Assembly (NCBI GenBank): GCA_965247425.1
Contig: OZ252023.1
Span: 372,001-436,000, forward strand
Source of the DNA: CAZOZZ01 sp965247425
GTDB lineage: Bacteria; Acidobacteriota; Terriglobia; 20CM-2-55-15
Reading direction: 5' to 3'
Length of the DNA stretch: 64,000 bases
The notes beneath the pieces were generated by a model, which ran no database searches, was not told where the DNA came from, and saw only the letters and a program-made list of their open reading frames with translations. Below, one piece after another: positions 42,511 through 50,945 of this stretch. The position numbers were made by a program, and so were the translations under genes. The stretch's first letter is position 1; each line of letters starts with the position of its first letter.

Positions 42511-43659
42511 ATGCGACTTACCATAGTCTTCGCCTTGCTCGCGTCACTTGCGAGCCCCGTCCCGCTTTCGGCCCAAGGTGGACCGGGGGCGACAAGTGCC
42601 GAACCGTTCAAAGTTGGAACGTTCGAGATCCACGGCCTCCCTCAGGTCGGGATCGTTTTGCGTGACAGCCTGATCGTAGATCTCGACGTGGCGAACGCCG
42701 CGCTCGAAGCCAATCCGACTTATCCGAAAATTCCGATGCCGGCCGACATGCTGGAGCTGATCAGCCGATACGAGTACGGCTTGAAGGTTCGGCTGTACGA
42801 ACTCGTCAGCGACCTGGTGCTCAGTGGACAGCTCACCCGGAACCCGCGACCGGACTTCGTATACGACCTCGCCGACCTCAGGACCCTGCCGCCGATCATG
42901 TATCCCGGAAAGATCTTGAACGCGGCGGTCAACTTCTACAGCCATGTGAATGAGACCGGCACCGAAGAGGAGCGGGCCGAGGCGCGGCGCGCACGTCGTG
43001 AGAACCGCGGTGTGCCCTACCTGTTCCTGAAGCCGAGCCGGGGGGCCGTTGTCGGCAACGGTGATCCGATCGTGATTCCCCACGGACGGGATCGCATTGA
43101 CTGGGAGGTAGAACTCTCGACGGTGATCGGCCGCGCGGCCAAGTATGTCAGTGCCGAAAACGCCCAGGACTACATCTTCGGCTACATGGTTTCGATCGAT
43201 GTGTCCGATCGTGGCGGTCGCCCCGCGGGAGGGAATCCATTGCGATCCGACTGGTTCGTCGGGAAGGGCCACGACACGTTCGCGCCCATTGGTCCCTGGA
43301 TCGTGCCGAAGGAGTTCTATGGCGATCCCATGGAGAACCTCCGGCAGACGCTCAGTGTCGACGGCGTGCAGATGCAGGAAGCGACGGCGGGTGACATGAT
43401 CCACACTCTTTACGAGCTGATCGAATACGGCTCGTCGATCGTTACCCTCTTTCCGGGCGATGTCATCAACAACGGGACGTCGGGCGGTACGGGAATGGGT
43501 ACCGCGGTCCGTGGGGAGCAGCGCTTCCTGCAGCCGGGCGAGGAGATCGTCGCCACTATCGATGGGATCGGTACGCTTCGGATGCCCGTGGTGGCCGAAG
43601 AGGCGCCACCTCCCGGAACCGGGGCCCGTCTGGCGTCGGAAGGCCCTCAGCCGAATTGA
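42511..43659 (+). CDS. Exported fumarylacetoacetate hydrolase (FAH) family protein
   Basis: A 382-residue protein with a signal peptide (1-22, ending PVPLSAQG) and a C-terminal FAH domain. The metal site is readable as DWEVELSTVIGRAAKYV (E-x-E) and YMVSIDVSDRGGRP (Asp). LRSDWFVGKGHDTFAPIGPW and FPGDVINNGTSGGTGMG are the usual catalytic-lid and glycine-rich segments. FAH relatives cleave or decarboxylate acyl-pyruvates using Mg2+. Export is unusual for this mostly cytoplasmic family. AAGGAG lies 6 bases before the ATG at 42511. It is 174 bases after aceE. Confidence 0.83.
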   Translation: MRLTIVFALLASLASPVPLSAQGGPGATSAEPFKVGTFEIHGLPQVGIVLRDSLIVDLDVANAALEANPTYPKIPMPADMLELISRYEYGLKVRLYELVSDLVLSGQLTRNPRPDFVYDLADLRTLPPIMYPGKILNAAVNFYSHVNETGTEEERAEARRARRENRGVPYLFLKPSRGAVVGNGDPIVIPHGRDRIDWEVELSTVIGRAAKYVSAENAQDYIFGYMVSIDVSDRGGRPAGGNPLRSDWFVGKGHDTFAPIGPWIVPKEFYGDPMENLRQTLSVDGVQMQEATAGDMIHTLYELIEYGSSIVTLFPGDVINNGTSGGTGMGTAVRGEQRFLQPGEEIVATIDGIGTLRMPVVAEEAPPPGTGARLASEGPQPN

Positions 43660-43784
43660 CCGTGGATTGAGGCGCCGGCCGGGCACACGGCCGGCGCTCC
43701 TCGATCCCGAACGAACGACCCTCACTGACAACGCGCCGCTCCCGAGGGCGGCACACCAATCCACTCCCACTCCAGGACGAACCC

Positions 43785-44990
43785 ATGACAGATCTTGCCG
43801 ACAAATCATTCGAGACCCGAGCCGTCCATGCGGGCGAGAGACTGGGTGTGGAGGGGGTGAACCCGGTGGCGTCCGCCATTTACCCTTCCGTCGGGTATAC
43901 CTTTGCGGACTCCAACGATCTCGATGCCGTACTGGGCAATGAAAAGGACGGGTATGTTTACTCCACCAGGTATGCCAATCCAACCGTAACGGCCTTTGAA
44001 ACAGCCGTGGCCAGCCTGGAAGGAGCCGAGGCAGCGCATGCCTTTTCCTCCGGTATGGCGGCCATTCATATGTCCCTCCTAGCTGCCGGCGTTCAGGCCG
44101 GGACGTCGGTTGTTGCCGCGGCCGATGTGTATGGCGCCACCTACACGCTCCTGCAGGGCACATTTACGGCGTTGGGCGCCACGGTTCATTTCGTTGATGT
44201 TCTGGATCTTGAAACAGTGCACCAGACGGTGTCGCGTGAAAATCCGGCCGCCTTGTTGGTGGAGACCATATCCAATCCTTTGATGAAAGTTGCCGACCTG
44301 CCGCGGTTGGCTGAAATGGCTCATTCCGCTGGAGCGTTACTGCTGGTGGACAACACGTTCTGCTCTCCTTATCTCTGCAACCCGATCCAATTTGGCGCGG
44401 ACATGGTCATTCACAGTGCCACTAAATCTATTGCCGGCCACGGTGACGTGATGGCCGGCATCGTGGCGATGAGAGCCGAACTCAAGGAACGATCGTTCGC
44501 CCTGAACAAGCTCATCGGCAGCAGTGTCGGGCCATTCGAAGCATGGCTGGCGTTGCGCGGTCTCAAAACCCTGTCTTTGCGTATGCGCCGGCAGTGCGAC
44601 AATGCGCTCGCTCTGGCCCGGTGGCTCCAGAACCATCCAAAAATTAGGAAGGTCCACTATCCCTTCTTACCGGAACATCCCCAGTTCACGTTGCTCGATT
44701 CGCTGACCGGAGGCAAAGGCGCCGGCGGTGTGTTCTCGTTTGAGATTCTGGGGGCGGGGCGGGAGCAGGTCTTCGCTTTCATGGACGCCCTGGATCTGAT
44801 CCAGCCGGCCACTTCGCTGGGGGACATCTATTCTCTGGTGCTCTATCCCGCAATTTCGTCGCATCGCACGCTGACTCCGGAAGAACGCACCGCGCTGGGC
44901 ATTGGAGATGGCCTGGTTCGTATCTCTGCCGGAATCGAAGAAGTGACCGATATTCAGGCGGACATAGAGCATGCGTTGGAAGCGGTCTGA
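43785..44990 (+). CDS. PLP-dependent trans-sulfuration enzyme (cystathionine synthase/lyase or methionine gamma-lyase type)
   Basis: A 401-residue member of the Cys/Met metabolism PLP family. It has VYSTRYANPTVTAFETAVAS, AHAFSSGMAAIHMSLL, VETISNPLMKVADLPRLAEM, LLVDNTFCSPYLCNP (PLP-ring Asp), and the Schiff-base lysine in VIHSATKSIAGHGDVMAGI. It ends with VRISAGIEEVTDIQADIEHA. The exact reaction (gamma-synthase, beta-lyase or gamma-lyase) cannot be fixed from sequence alone. The next gene converges on it, with 8 bases between stop codons. Confidence 0.9.
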   Translation: MTDLADKSFETRAVHAGERLGVEGVNPVASAIYPSVGYTFADSNDLDAVLGNEKDGYVYSTRYANPTVTAFETAVASLEGAEAAHAFSSGMAAIHMSLLAAGVQAGTSVVAAADVYGATYTLLQGTFTALGATVHFVDVLDLETVHQTVSRENPAALLVETISNPLMKVADLPRLAEMAHSAGALLLVDNTFCSPYLCNPIQFGADMVIHSATKSIAGHGDVMAGIVAMRAELKERSFALNKLIGSSVGPFEAWLALRGLKTLSLRMRRQCDNALALARWLQNHPKIRKVHYPFLPEHPQFTLLDSLTGGKGAGGVFSFEILGAGREQVFAFMDALDLIQPATSLGDIYSLVLYPAISSHRTLTPEERTALGIGDGLVRISAGIEEVTDIQADIEHALEAV

Positions 44991-44998
44991 GTCACTTA

Positions 44999-45604
44999 TC
45001 AGAGTTGCACACCCAGTTTGACGAGCAATGCCATCAGGCGTAGGGACTCGTCCTTGAACTCGGCACGGAGCAGCACGTCCCGATAGGCGTTCAAGTAGTG
45101 GTTCAGGAAGGTGACGACGTGTCCGAGCGAGATCACTTCATACCGCCGCCGCGGCCCATCCTCACTCGCGCCGAACACAAGCATCCGGATCTTGAACGGC
45201 ATCCCGGTTCCAACGCGGGTGTCCGCCGAGCCTGTCGACAGCAGGGAACCGACCGTTCCGGGAATGTCTCCCGTGCAGCAGCCGAAACGGCGGATCGCGG
45301 TTTCCAGGACCTGGTCCGAATAAGCCATGTCGTTGAAGCCGGCCTTCCCCTCCTTCACCTCTCCGATGATCATGAACATGGACTCGTCGTCATCGGCCAG
45401 TCGTGGGTCGATCGGGAGAGCCTCACCCTGACGTTCGGCGTCGGGAATCCATCTCTGGGCACCGGGAAAGCGAACCGCCAGGATGTCCATGTCCGTCAGC
45501 ATCCTGCTCCCTGCCTGCGAGCGCGCGATGATCGGGTATTCCGTCACGGTAAAGAAGCCATTGATCCGAAGATAGGCCTGGACCAGCCCAACAGCAGTGT
45601 CCAT
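44999..45604 (-). CDS. Protein of unknown function with a PD-(D/E)xK-like motif
   Basis: A 201-residue soluble protein. LVQAYLRINGFFTVTEYPII, then MLTDMDILAVRFPGAQ, then about 40 residues later MFMIIGEVKEGKAGFN, follow the order helix, Asp strand, E-x-K strand of PD-(D/E)xK nuclease folds (D55 region and EVK near 101). No recognised nuclease family fits fully, and no defence or restriction genes are nearby. GGGGGAA precedes the ATG at 45602-45604; an upstream start adds only basic residues. The motif reading is a hypothesis. Confidence 0.55.
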   Translation of the reverse strand: MDTAVGLVQAYLRINGFFTVTEYPIIARSQAGSRMLTDMDILAVRFPGAQRWIPDAERQGEALPIDPRLADDDESMFMIIGEVKEGKAGFNDMAYSDQVLETAIRRFGCCTGDIPGTVGSLLSTGSADTRVGTGMPFKIRMLVFGASEDGPRRRYEVISLGHVVTFLNHYLNAYRDVLLRAEFKDESLRLMALLVKLGVQL

Positions 45605-45800
45605 CGAGTTCCCCCTTGTCTTGCCGGCACGGCGGTGCCGCAGTGGAATTACTAACACCGATGCCGACGGTTTGCAACGCGCTCCCTTCAGCGGTCACTC
45701 GTTCATTCGATGACTTCTTGTGCCCTGGGCGATAGACTTCACGGCTGAAGACGTCTTACAAGTGGATCTCGGCCTTCGCCGACGAACAGGAGCCGCCATC

Positions 45801-46508
45801 ATGAAGTTGCTTACAGTGAGTGTTTCCATGCGAAAAGAGGTGCCATACATGGGCAAGACGGTCGCGACCGGTATCTTCAAAGAACCGGTCGCCGGCCGGA
45901 TCCGGCTTCGAAGTCTGAATCTGGACGGCGACGAGCAAGTGGACTTGAAAGGCCACGGTGGCGTGTACAAGGCTGTGTACGTTTACTCGACCGAGAATTA
46001 CGAATACTGGGCCCGGGAACTCGCTCGTAACGATTTTTCCCATCCGCAGTTCGGAGAAAATTTCACCGTCGACGGGATGACTGAAGACGAGATCAACGTC
46101 GGGGATGTCTTCAAGGTCGGAGGTGCCCGGGTCGAAGTGACCCAGCCTCGTGTCCCCTGTTATCGGCTTGGAATCAAGATGGACAATCTTCAGTTTTCCA
46201 AGATGTTTCTCAATAGTTGTCGCGTCGGCTTTTATCTTCGTGTCCTTGATGAAGGAGACGTTGGCGCGGGCGACACGATCGAGCTTCTGAGTCGAGACCC
46301 CCAGGGGATGAGTGTTCGTGACGTCTGCCACTTGTACTACTTCGACAAGCAGAATCTCGAGGATTGTAAGAGAGCGATCCGGATTCGGGCGATGTCGCCT
46401 GGCTGGCGGGATGGATTTGTGGCACGATTGGAGAAGGCGGGTATATCCGTTGATCGCAAAGAAGAGGTCGACGACGCCATGTGCTGCGGACCCGACGGCA
46501 CGGAGTGA
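45801..46508 (+). CDS. MOSC-domain protein (YiiM-like)
   Basis: A 235-residue protein with a MOSC domain at about 10-165. VKLKG-type sequence QVDLKGHGGVYKAVYVYSTE, FGENFTVDGMTEDEINVGDV, and VTQPRVPCYRLGIKM with the conserved cysteine are clear. YiiM-like members bind the molybdenum cofactor and reduce hydroxylated bases. The C-terminal 60 residues are the helical 3-alpha domain that follows MOSC in YiiM. Mo enzymes are encoded nearby (47979-57425). AGGAG lies 8 bases before the ATG at 45801. Confidence 0.87.
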   Translation: MKLLTVSVSMRKEVPYMGKTVATGIFKEPVAGRIRLRSLNLDGDEQVDLKGHGGVYKAVYVYSTENYEYWARELARNDFSHPQFGENFTVDGMTEDEINVGDVFKVGGARVEVTQPRVPCYRLGIKMDNLQFSKMFLNSCRVGFYLRVLDEGDVGAGDTIELLSRDPQGMSVRDVCHLYYFDKQNLEDCKRAIRIRAMSPGWRDGFVARLEKAGISVDRKEEVDDAMCCGPDGTE

Positions 46509-46533
46509 CATCGTTCTACGAGGCAACCTTCCG

Positions 46534-46920
46534 ATGGAATTCTCAATCAAACATCTGGATCATGTGGTCCTCCGCGTTTCGGATCTCGACCGTGCCGTGC
46601 GCTTCTATTCCGAGGTGCTTGGCTGCAAGGAAGAACGGCGATCGGAGAAGTACGGCCTCGTCCAACTTCGAGCCGGCCGATCACTGATCGACTTGATGCG
46701 GGCAGACCGACGCCCGGAAAGTGGTGTCGGAAACATGGATCACTTTGCAATTCGCATTGAACCTTTCGACGAGCCATCACTTCGAAGTCATCTGGAAAGC
46801 CACGGTGTAGAGGTGGGCGCGGTTGTGTCCCGCTTTGGTGCGGATGGCCAGGGACCTTCTATCTACATTGAGGACCCGGACGGGAACACGGTGGAGCTGA
46901 AAGGCCCACCCGAGTCCTGA
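46534..46920 (+). CDS. VOC-superfamily (glyoxalase-like) protein
   Basis: A 128-residue protein with the paired beta-alpha-beta-beta-beta modules of the vicinal oxygen chelate fold: IKHLDHVVLRVSDLDRAVRF, YSEVLGCKEE, then GNMDHFAIRIE and IYIEDPDGNTVELKG. The metal-ligand positions His9 (LDH), His near 69 (MDH) and Glu near 123 (VEL) are kept, so metal binding is likely. The substrate is unknown; relatives include glyoxalase I, fosfomycin resistance proteins and dioxygenases. It follows the MOSC gene after 25 bases and is probably co-transcribed. Confidence 0.87.
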   Translation: MEFSIKHLDHVVLRVSDLDRAVRFYSEVLGCKEERRSEKYGLVQLRAGRSLIDLMRADRRPESGVGNMDHFAIRIEPFDEPSLRSHLESHGVEVGAVVSRFGADGQGPSIYIEDPDGNTVELKGPPES

Positions 46921-46933
46921 GACCCGTCACTGA

Positions 46934-47254
46934 TTATCGTGGCGGCGGGGCATCCCGGTTGCCACCCGTTCCGGTGACTGGCTCGCGGTATATCCAGGGT
47001 TCAAACAAGCGGCACAAGCGTGGCAGCAGGAGGTACACTGCCGTCGGCACGCTGATGGCGGTCGTGACGAAAACCGCGAGGACAAGCGGCATCTCGAACG
47101 GCAGCAGGGACAGTAGACTCGAAACAGCCAGTACGCTGGGAAAAACTGCGGTCCAAACCACGAACACCACCCGGTGTCGTGGCGCCGCCCTGGCGTGGCT
47201 TTCCGCAGGTAGTTCGAACACCTCTTCCAGTTCGCGAGTTCCTTTCTCGTTCAT
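46934..47254 (-). CDS. Small two-helix membrane protein
   Basis: A 106-residue protein. An acidic N-terminus (residues 1-27) precedes two membrane helices, about VVFVVWTAVFPSVLAVSSLL and LAVFVTTAISVPTAVYLLLP, then RLFEPWIY and a polar tail. The helix pair with a conserved Arg/Pro-Trp-containing end resembles the C-terminal membrane anchor of some antibiotic-biosynthesis-monooxygenase proteins, but that domain is missing here. The start at 47252-47254 is the most sensible ATG. It ends 13 bases from the convergent VOC gene. Confidence 0.6.
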   Translation of the reverse strand: MNEKGTRELEEVFELPAESHARAAPRHRVVFVVWTAVFPSVLAVSSLLSLLPFEMPLVLAVFVTTAISVPTAVYLLLPRLCRLFEPWIYREPVTGTGGNRDAPPPR

Positions 47255-47261
47255 CCGTTTT

Positions 47262-47630
47262 TCACTGGGCCGGAGGCTGCTCGCGAGTGACCTCAAAACG
47301 CGCGACGTTCGAGGTCCGATTCGACGCGTCATCCACAACCCATAGTTCATGCGTGCCGGCGTCGAGAAGCAACGATTCGATCTCGTGTGTGAACTCGCCG
47401 TTTTCATCGGTGAGAATCGGCAGGAACGGGAATTCCGTCCCGTCGGGTTTGAGCAGATGCGACGTCACGTTTTGATTGGGTGTGAACCCGGCCCCCTGGA
47501 CATCCAGATTCCCCTGATCCGGAACTCGATCCAGAGAGACCGTCACGGTGGGCGTGCCTTCGGTGTTCTCCCCACAGGAGGCGGCGACGAACGAGAGCGA
47601 AAGCAGTAGAACGAACAGACTCTTTTTCAT
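47262..47630 (-). CDS. Putative lipoprotein
   Basis: A 122-residue lipoprotein precursor. MKKSLFVLLLSLSFVAASCG gives a type II signal peptide with the lipobox Cys at residue 19. The mature part is a single all-beta domain (TPTVTVSLDRVPDQG...ARFEVTREQ) of the kind used for adhesion or ligand binding; I do not recognise it. The ATG at 47628-47630 is only 6 bases from the end of a MITE at 47637, so the native promoter and probably the ribosome-binding site have been displaced. The stop is 8 bases before the next gene downstream on the same strand. Confidence 0.7.
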   Translation of the reverse strand: MKKSLFVLLLSLSFVAASCGENTEGTPTVTVSLDRVPDQGNLDVQGAGFTPNQNVTSHLLKPDGTEFPFLPILTDENGEFTHEIESLLLDAGTHELWVVDDASNRTSNVARFEVTREQPPAQ

Positions 47631-47636
47631 TAGCAA

Positions 47637-47910
47637 TAGTGTCCTGTCCCGTAAATACGATTACTATCTCCGATGGACGTTGCCAGACGAAACGTGGCCG
47701 TTCGATCGATCTACAAACGTAAGTGTAAGTCCGATCGGTTCGGCAGTCGCAACCAGCAACCTCCATCGGCCCTACGGGTTCGGGCGGAACGGAACCGTCT
47801 TTGGAGTCGCTCCTCCTCACAATGAAGAGCATTGCCTCGTCGTCGCTCCGCCAAATCCAGCACCGTTGCGCTCCGAAATATAGCAACCGTATTTACGGGA
47901 CAGGACACTA
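47637..47910. mobile_element. IS630-related MITE (274 bp, perfect 23-bp inverted repeats)
   Basis: The termini 47637-47659 and 47888-47910 are perfect reverse complements, starting TAGTGTCCTGTCCCGTAAAT. The outermost TA at each end fits the TA target duplication of IS630/Tc1 elements. The first 28 bases agree at about 22 positions with the left end of the IS630 copies at 58629 and 60818 (TAGTGTAGTGTCTCGTAAAT). There is no transposase gene inside, so it is probably mobilised in trans by an IS630 relative. Confidence 0.8.
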
Positions 47911-47915
47911 AATAA

Positions 47916-47967
47916 CAAAGGGACGGGGCGAACTTCAATATCTGAAGAGTTCGCCTCCGTCCCTTTG
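47916..47967 (-). terminator. Strong hairpin terminator after the first Mo-oxidoreductase operon
   Basis: CAAAGGGACGG-G-GCGAACTTC pairs with GAA-GA-GTTCGCC-T-CCGTCCCTTTG around a short loop, giving a stem of about 20 pairs. On the minus strand the stem is followed by TTATTT. It lies 11 bases beyond the stop of the 47979-50216 gene and so should end that operon. Confidence 0.8.
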
Positions 47968-47978
47968 TCTACGCTGAT

Positions 47979-50216
47979 CTATGTCCAGCTATACCCTTCC
48001 TTCACGAGCGGGAGCGAGCGGACACGGACACCGCTCGCGGCAAAGATGGCGTTCGTGATCGCCGGGATTGCCGGCGGCAACGTCGGCTCACCCAGGCCGG
48101 TCGTATTGTTATCGGTCTCCATGAACTCGACATGGATCTCGTCCGGCGCCGCCGCCATGCGTGTCGGCTCGTACTGCGGGAAATTGCGTTGCTGGACCCG
48201 CCCCCTGTCGATAGTGATCTCCCATGCCATCATGTGACTGAGGCCTTCGATGAACCCGCCCTCAACCAGGTTGCGTGCACGGCTGGGATTGACGATCTGG
48301 CGCCCGATGTCGACCGCGCACCAGGCCCTGTGGATCTTCAGTTCCTTGTCCGCGTTCACGGTGACGTCGGCCACCCATGCGATGTATCCGCGGTGCGCGA
48401 ACTGGAAGGCGACGCCCATCCCTCTGCCGTCGGGCAGACTGTCCCGCGAATTCCAGTCCGACATGTCTCGGACCGTCCGGACAACGCCGGCGGCGCGTTC
48501 GGCATTGAACCCGCCGCCCTGACCGCCGGCCTCCTCGATGGGATTGGCCAGCAGGTCCAGCCGGAACTGTATCGGATCCTGCCCTGCCGCCACCGCCAAC
48601 TCGTCGATGAACGACTGCATGACGAACGAGACGCCGTTGGTGCTGGGCGCCCGCATCGCTCCCGTCGGGATGTTGAAGGGCTCGATGTTGGAGCCGCCCG
48701 CCCAGAAGTTAGCCACGAATCCCCGTGGGAACTCGTTAGCCGGAACGACCGAACGTGTGCTCGGCACGAAATCACGGAAAGCAGTCAGCTTGCCGTTCGT
48801 GTCCAGTCCCGCCTTGAAGTAGTGATATCCCGCGGGCCGGTACTGGTCATGGGCCATGTCGTCTTCGCGTGTCCAGAGAAGTTTGACCGGCACGGTCGGC
48901 AGTCCCGCCGCCATTCTTTCCTCGCTGACAACGCGGGAGATCTTACCGACCTCGACGTCGTAGTCGCTGCTCAGCCGCCGCCCGAAGCCGCCTCCGGAAC
49001 GTATCAGGTGCATCGTGACGGCCGAGTTCTCGATGCCGGCACCGCCGCCCGGAGCCGCGAGGCTCGGAATTTGACTCGGCGACCAGATTTCAAGCGTCCC
49101 GTCTTCCTTGTAATGAGCCGTTGAATTTTGTGGTTCGAGTGGAGCGTGGGAAAGCAACGGGAAGTAGTACTCGGCTTCCACGACTTGATCCGCGGACGCG
49201 AACGCCGCTTCGACGTCCCCGATTCTGGCAGATCTGCGCCCGCCTCCGGTGGGCGGGGTGGACTGATCGGCGGACAATTCGCGAGCCTGAGCCCTGAAGC
49301 CTTCCGTGCTCTGGGACGCCACGGGGCCTTCGTCCCACGTCACGCGCAGCTGCCGCCGCGCGTCATTGGCGATCCACCATGTGTCGGCAACAATCGCCAC
49401 GCCCGAAGCCAGTGCATTGCGACCCTCGCCCGCCGCGTCCACGATAAAGGCGTGCCGGATACCCGGAAGCGCCTTGATCTCGTCGAGGTTGGCGCTCTCG
49501 GCCGTGCCGCCAAACACCGGGCATTTTTCGAACACGGAAAAGAGCGTGCCTTCCGGTTCGAAATCGATGCTGTAGATCGGTTTTCCGGTGACCATCTCGA
49601 AGTTTTCCAGCCCCGGCATGGGCTTTCCGACGATCTTGAACGTGGCTGGATCCTTCAGCGGAACTCCAGTCGGCGGAGTCATGTCAGCCGCCATCGCGGC
49701 CAGCGAACCGTACGTGGCCGTCCGTCCGGAGGCGGTGTGTGTCACGACGCCCGAACCCGTTGTGAGTTCCCCTGCCGGCACATCGAGGGTCCGTGCGGCC
49801 GCCTCGATCATGAGGGCCCGCCCGGAGGCGCCCACTTGGCGCATCAGCGTGTAGTTCTGGGGAATAGCCGTGCTGCCCCCCTCTCTCTGCCCGCCGTACT
49901 TCGGGTCCAGGTCCGCCTGCTGCACCGTCACCTGCGTCCAGTCGACATCGAGCTCTTCGGCAATGATCATGGGTAATGCCGTCCGGACGCCCTGGCCTGT
50001 TTCCGGGTTCTTGGCGATGATGGTGAACGTATTGTTGGGGTGGATCGTGATGTACGTATCTGGAGTCGGTGGTGGCGCCTGGGCGCCGCCGCCCCTGCCT
50101 TGAGCGTCGAGTTCAGACTGGGTGTAGAGACCCAGCATGATGCCGCCTCCCGCAATCGTTGTGACTTTGATAAAGGTTCGGCGATCCATCGGTGATGTCT
50201 TGGTCTTGGCCTTCAT
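47979..50216 (-). CDS. Xanthine dehydrogenase-family molybdopterin-binding subunit, Tat-exported (IorB-like)
   Basis: A 745-residue large subunit of a two-subunit molybdenum hydroxylase. The N-terminus SPMDRRTFIKVTTIAGGGI is a twin-arginine signal. Characteristic segments are NPETGQGVRTALPMIIAEEL, RSGGGFGRRLSSDYDVE, TGAMRAPSTNGVSFVMQSFI and, near the end, TTGLGEPTLPPAIPAITNAI with the catalytic Glu of the GxGE motif. It resembles isoquinoline 1-oxidoreductase beta and aldehyde dehydrogenases without FAD. AAGGGG precedes the ATG at 50214-50216. It follows its 2Fe-2S partner after 10 bases. The substrate is unknown. Confidence 0.9.
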   Translation of the reverse strand: MKAKTKTSPMDRRTFIKVTTIAGGGIMLGLYTQSELDAQGRGGGAQAPPPTPDTYITIHPNNTFTIIAKNPETGQGVRTALPMIIAEELDVDWTQVTVQQADLDPKYGGQREGGSTAIPQNYTLMRQVGASGRALMIEAAARTLDVPAGELTTGSGVVTHTASGRTATYGSLAAMAADMTPPTGVPLKDPATFKIVGKPMPGLENFEMVTGKPIYSIDFEPEGTLFSVFEKCPVFGGTAESANLDEIKALPGIRHAFIVDAAGEGRNALASGVAIVADTWWIANDARRQLRVTWDEGPVASQSTEGFRAQARELSADQSTPPTGGGRRSARIGDVEAAFASADQVVEAEYYFPLLSHAPLEPQNSTAHYKEDGTLEIWSPSQIPSLAAPGGGAGIENSAVTMHLIRSGGGFGRRLSSDYDVEVGKISRVVSEERMAAGLPTVPVKLLWTREDDMAHDQYRPAGYHYFKAGLDTNGKLTAFRDFVPSTRSVVPANEFPRGFVANFWAGGSNIEPFNIPTGAMRAPSTNGVSFVMQSFIDELAVAAGQDPIQFRLDLLANPIEEAGGQGGGFNAERAAGVVRTVRDMSDWNSRDSLPDGRGMGVAFQFAHRGYIAWVADVTVNADKELKIHRAWCAVDIGRQIVNPSRARNLVEGGFIEGLSHMMAWEITIDRGRVQQRNFPQYEPTRMAAAPDEIHVEFMETDNNTTGLGEPTLPPAIPAITNAIFAASGVRVRSLPLVKEGYSWT

Positions 50217-50226
50217 GTCGCCCCCC

Positions 50227-50685
50227 TTACCTGTTCCGGCCGTTGGCGGCCAGATGGATTGCCTCGCGGATACGCATATACGTTCCACAGCGGCACACGT
50301 TGCCGTTCATTGCCTGGTCAATCTGCTCATCCGTCGGGTTCGGAGTGCTATCCAGCAACTCGGATGCCTGCATGATCTGTCCAGCCTGACAGTACCCGCA
50401 CTGCGGTACATCCAATTCCATCCACGCCTGCTGGAGCGGATGCGATCCGTCCTCGGACAGACCTTCGATTGTCTTCACTTCCGCCGTGACGGAGGAAATC
50501 CGTGTCTGGCACGAGCGTACGGCGCGCCCGCCGACCTGTACCGTGCAAGCGCCGCATGAGCCAACGCCGCAACCGAACTTCGTCCCCTTGATCTTGAGAA
50601 CGTCTCGGAGTACCCAGAGAAGAGGCATGTTCTCCGGTACATCGACTGTCGTCGAGTTTCCATTTACTGTCAGTGTATAAGCCAT
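50227..50685 (-). CDS. 2Fe-2S subunit of Mo hydroxylase (IorA-like)
   Basis: A 152-residue protein that carries two [2Fe-2S] clusters and passes electrons from the Mo cofactor to an acceptor. The plant-type cluster is KFGCGVGSCGACTV with a further Cys in RSCQTRI. The second cluster uses QCGYCQAGQIM and CRCGTYMRIREA. It has no signal of its own and would be exported with the Tat-signal-bearing large subunit downstream. It is the first gene of the operon. The 260 bases upstream (50686-50945) contain no gene, but include a partial copy of the repeat CTTCCGCCACAGGCTG. Confidence 0.92.
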   Translation of the reverse strand: MAYTLTVNGNSTTVDVPENMPLLWVLRDVLKIKGTKFGCGVGSCGACTVQVGGRAVRSCQTRISSVTAEVKTIEGLSEDGSHPLQQAWMELDVPQCGYCQAGQIMQASELLDSTPNPTDEQIDQAMNGNVCRCGTYMRIREAIHLAANGRNR

Positions 50686-50945
50686 TGCGTCTCCCGGAAA
50701 AATCGTTAAACCCGGCCGATCCGCCTGTTGTTGCGGAAGGACAATCTCAAACGATCAACCGGGACTTTGCCGAAGGTTATCACGGATTTAGGACTGGTGC
50801 CAGATTTCAGAGAATCTTGAGCCCAGCAGCTTCCGCCACAGGCTGGCAACCTTTTTGTGGCCGCCTCAGGGACCAGAACTGATACACGTGTCTGTTATAG
50901 AGGTGAAGACATTCGATCAATTCCCCGAGGAAGGACGAACTCCCA

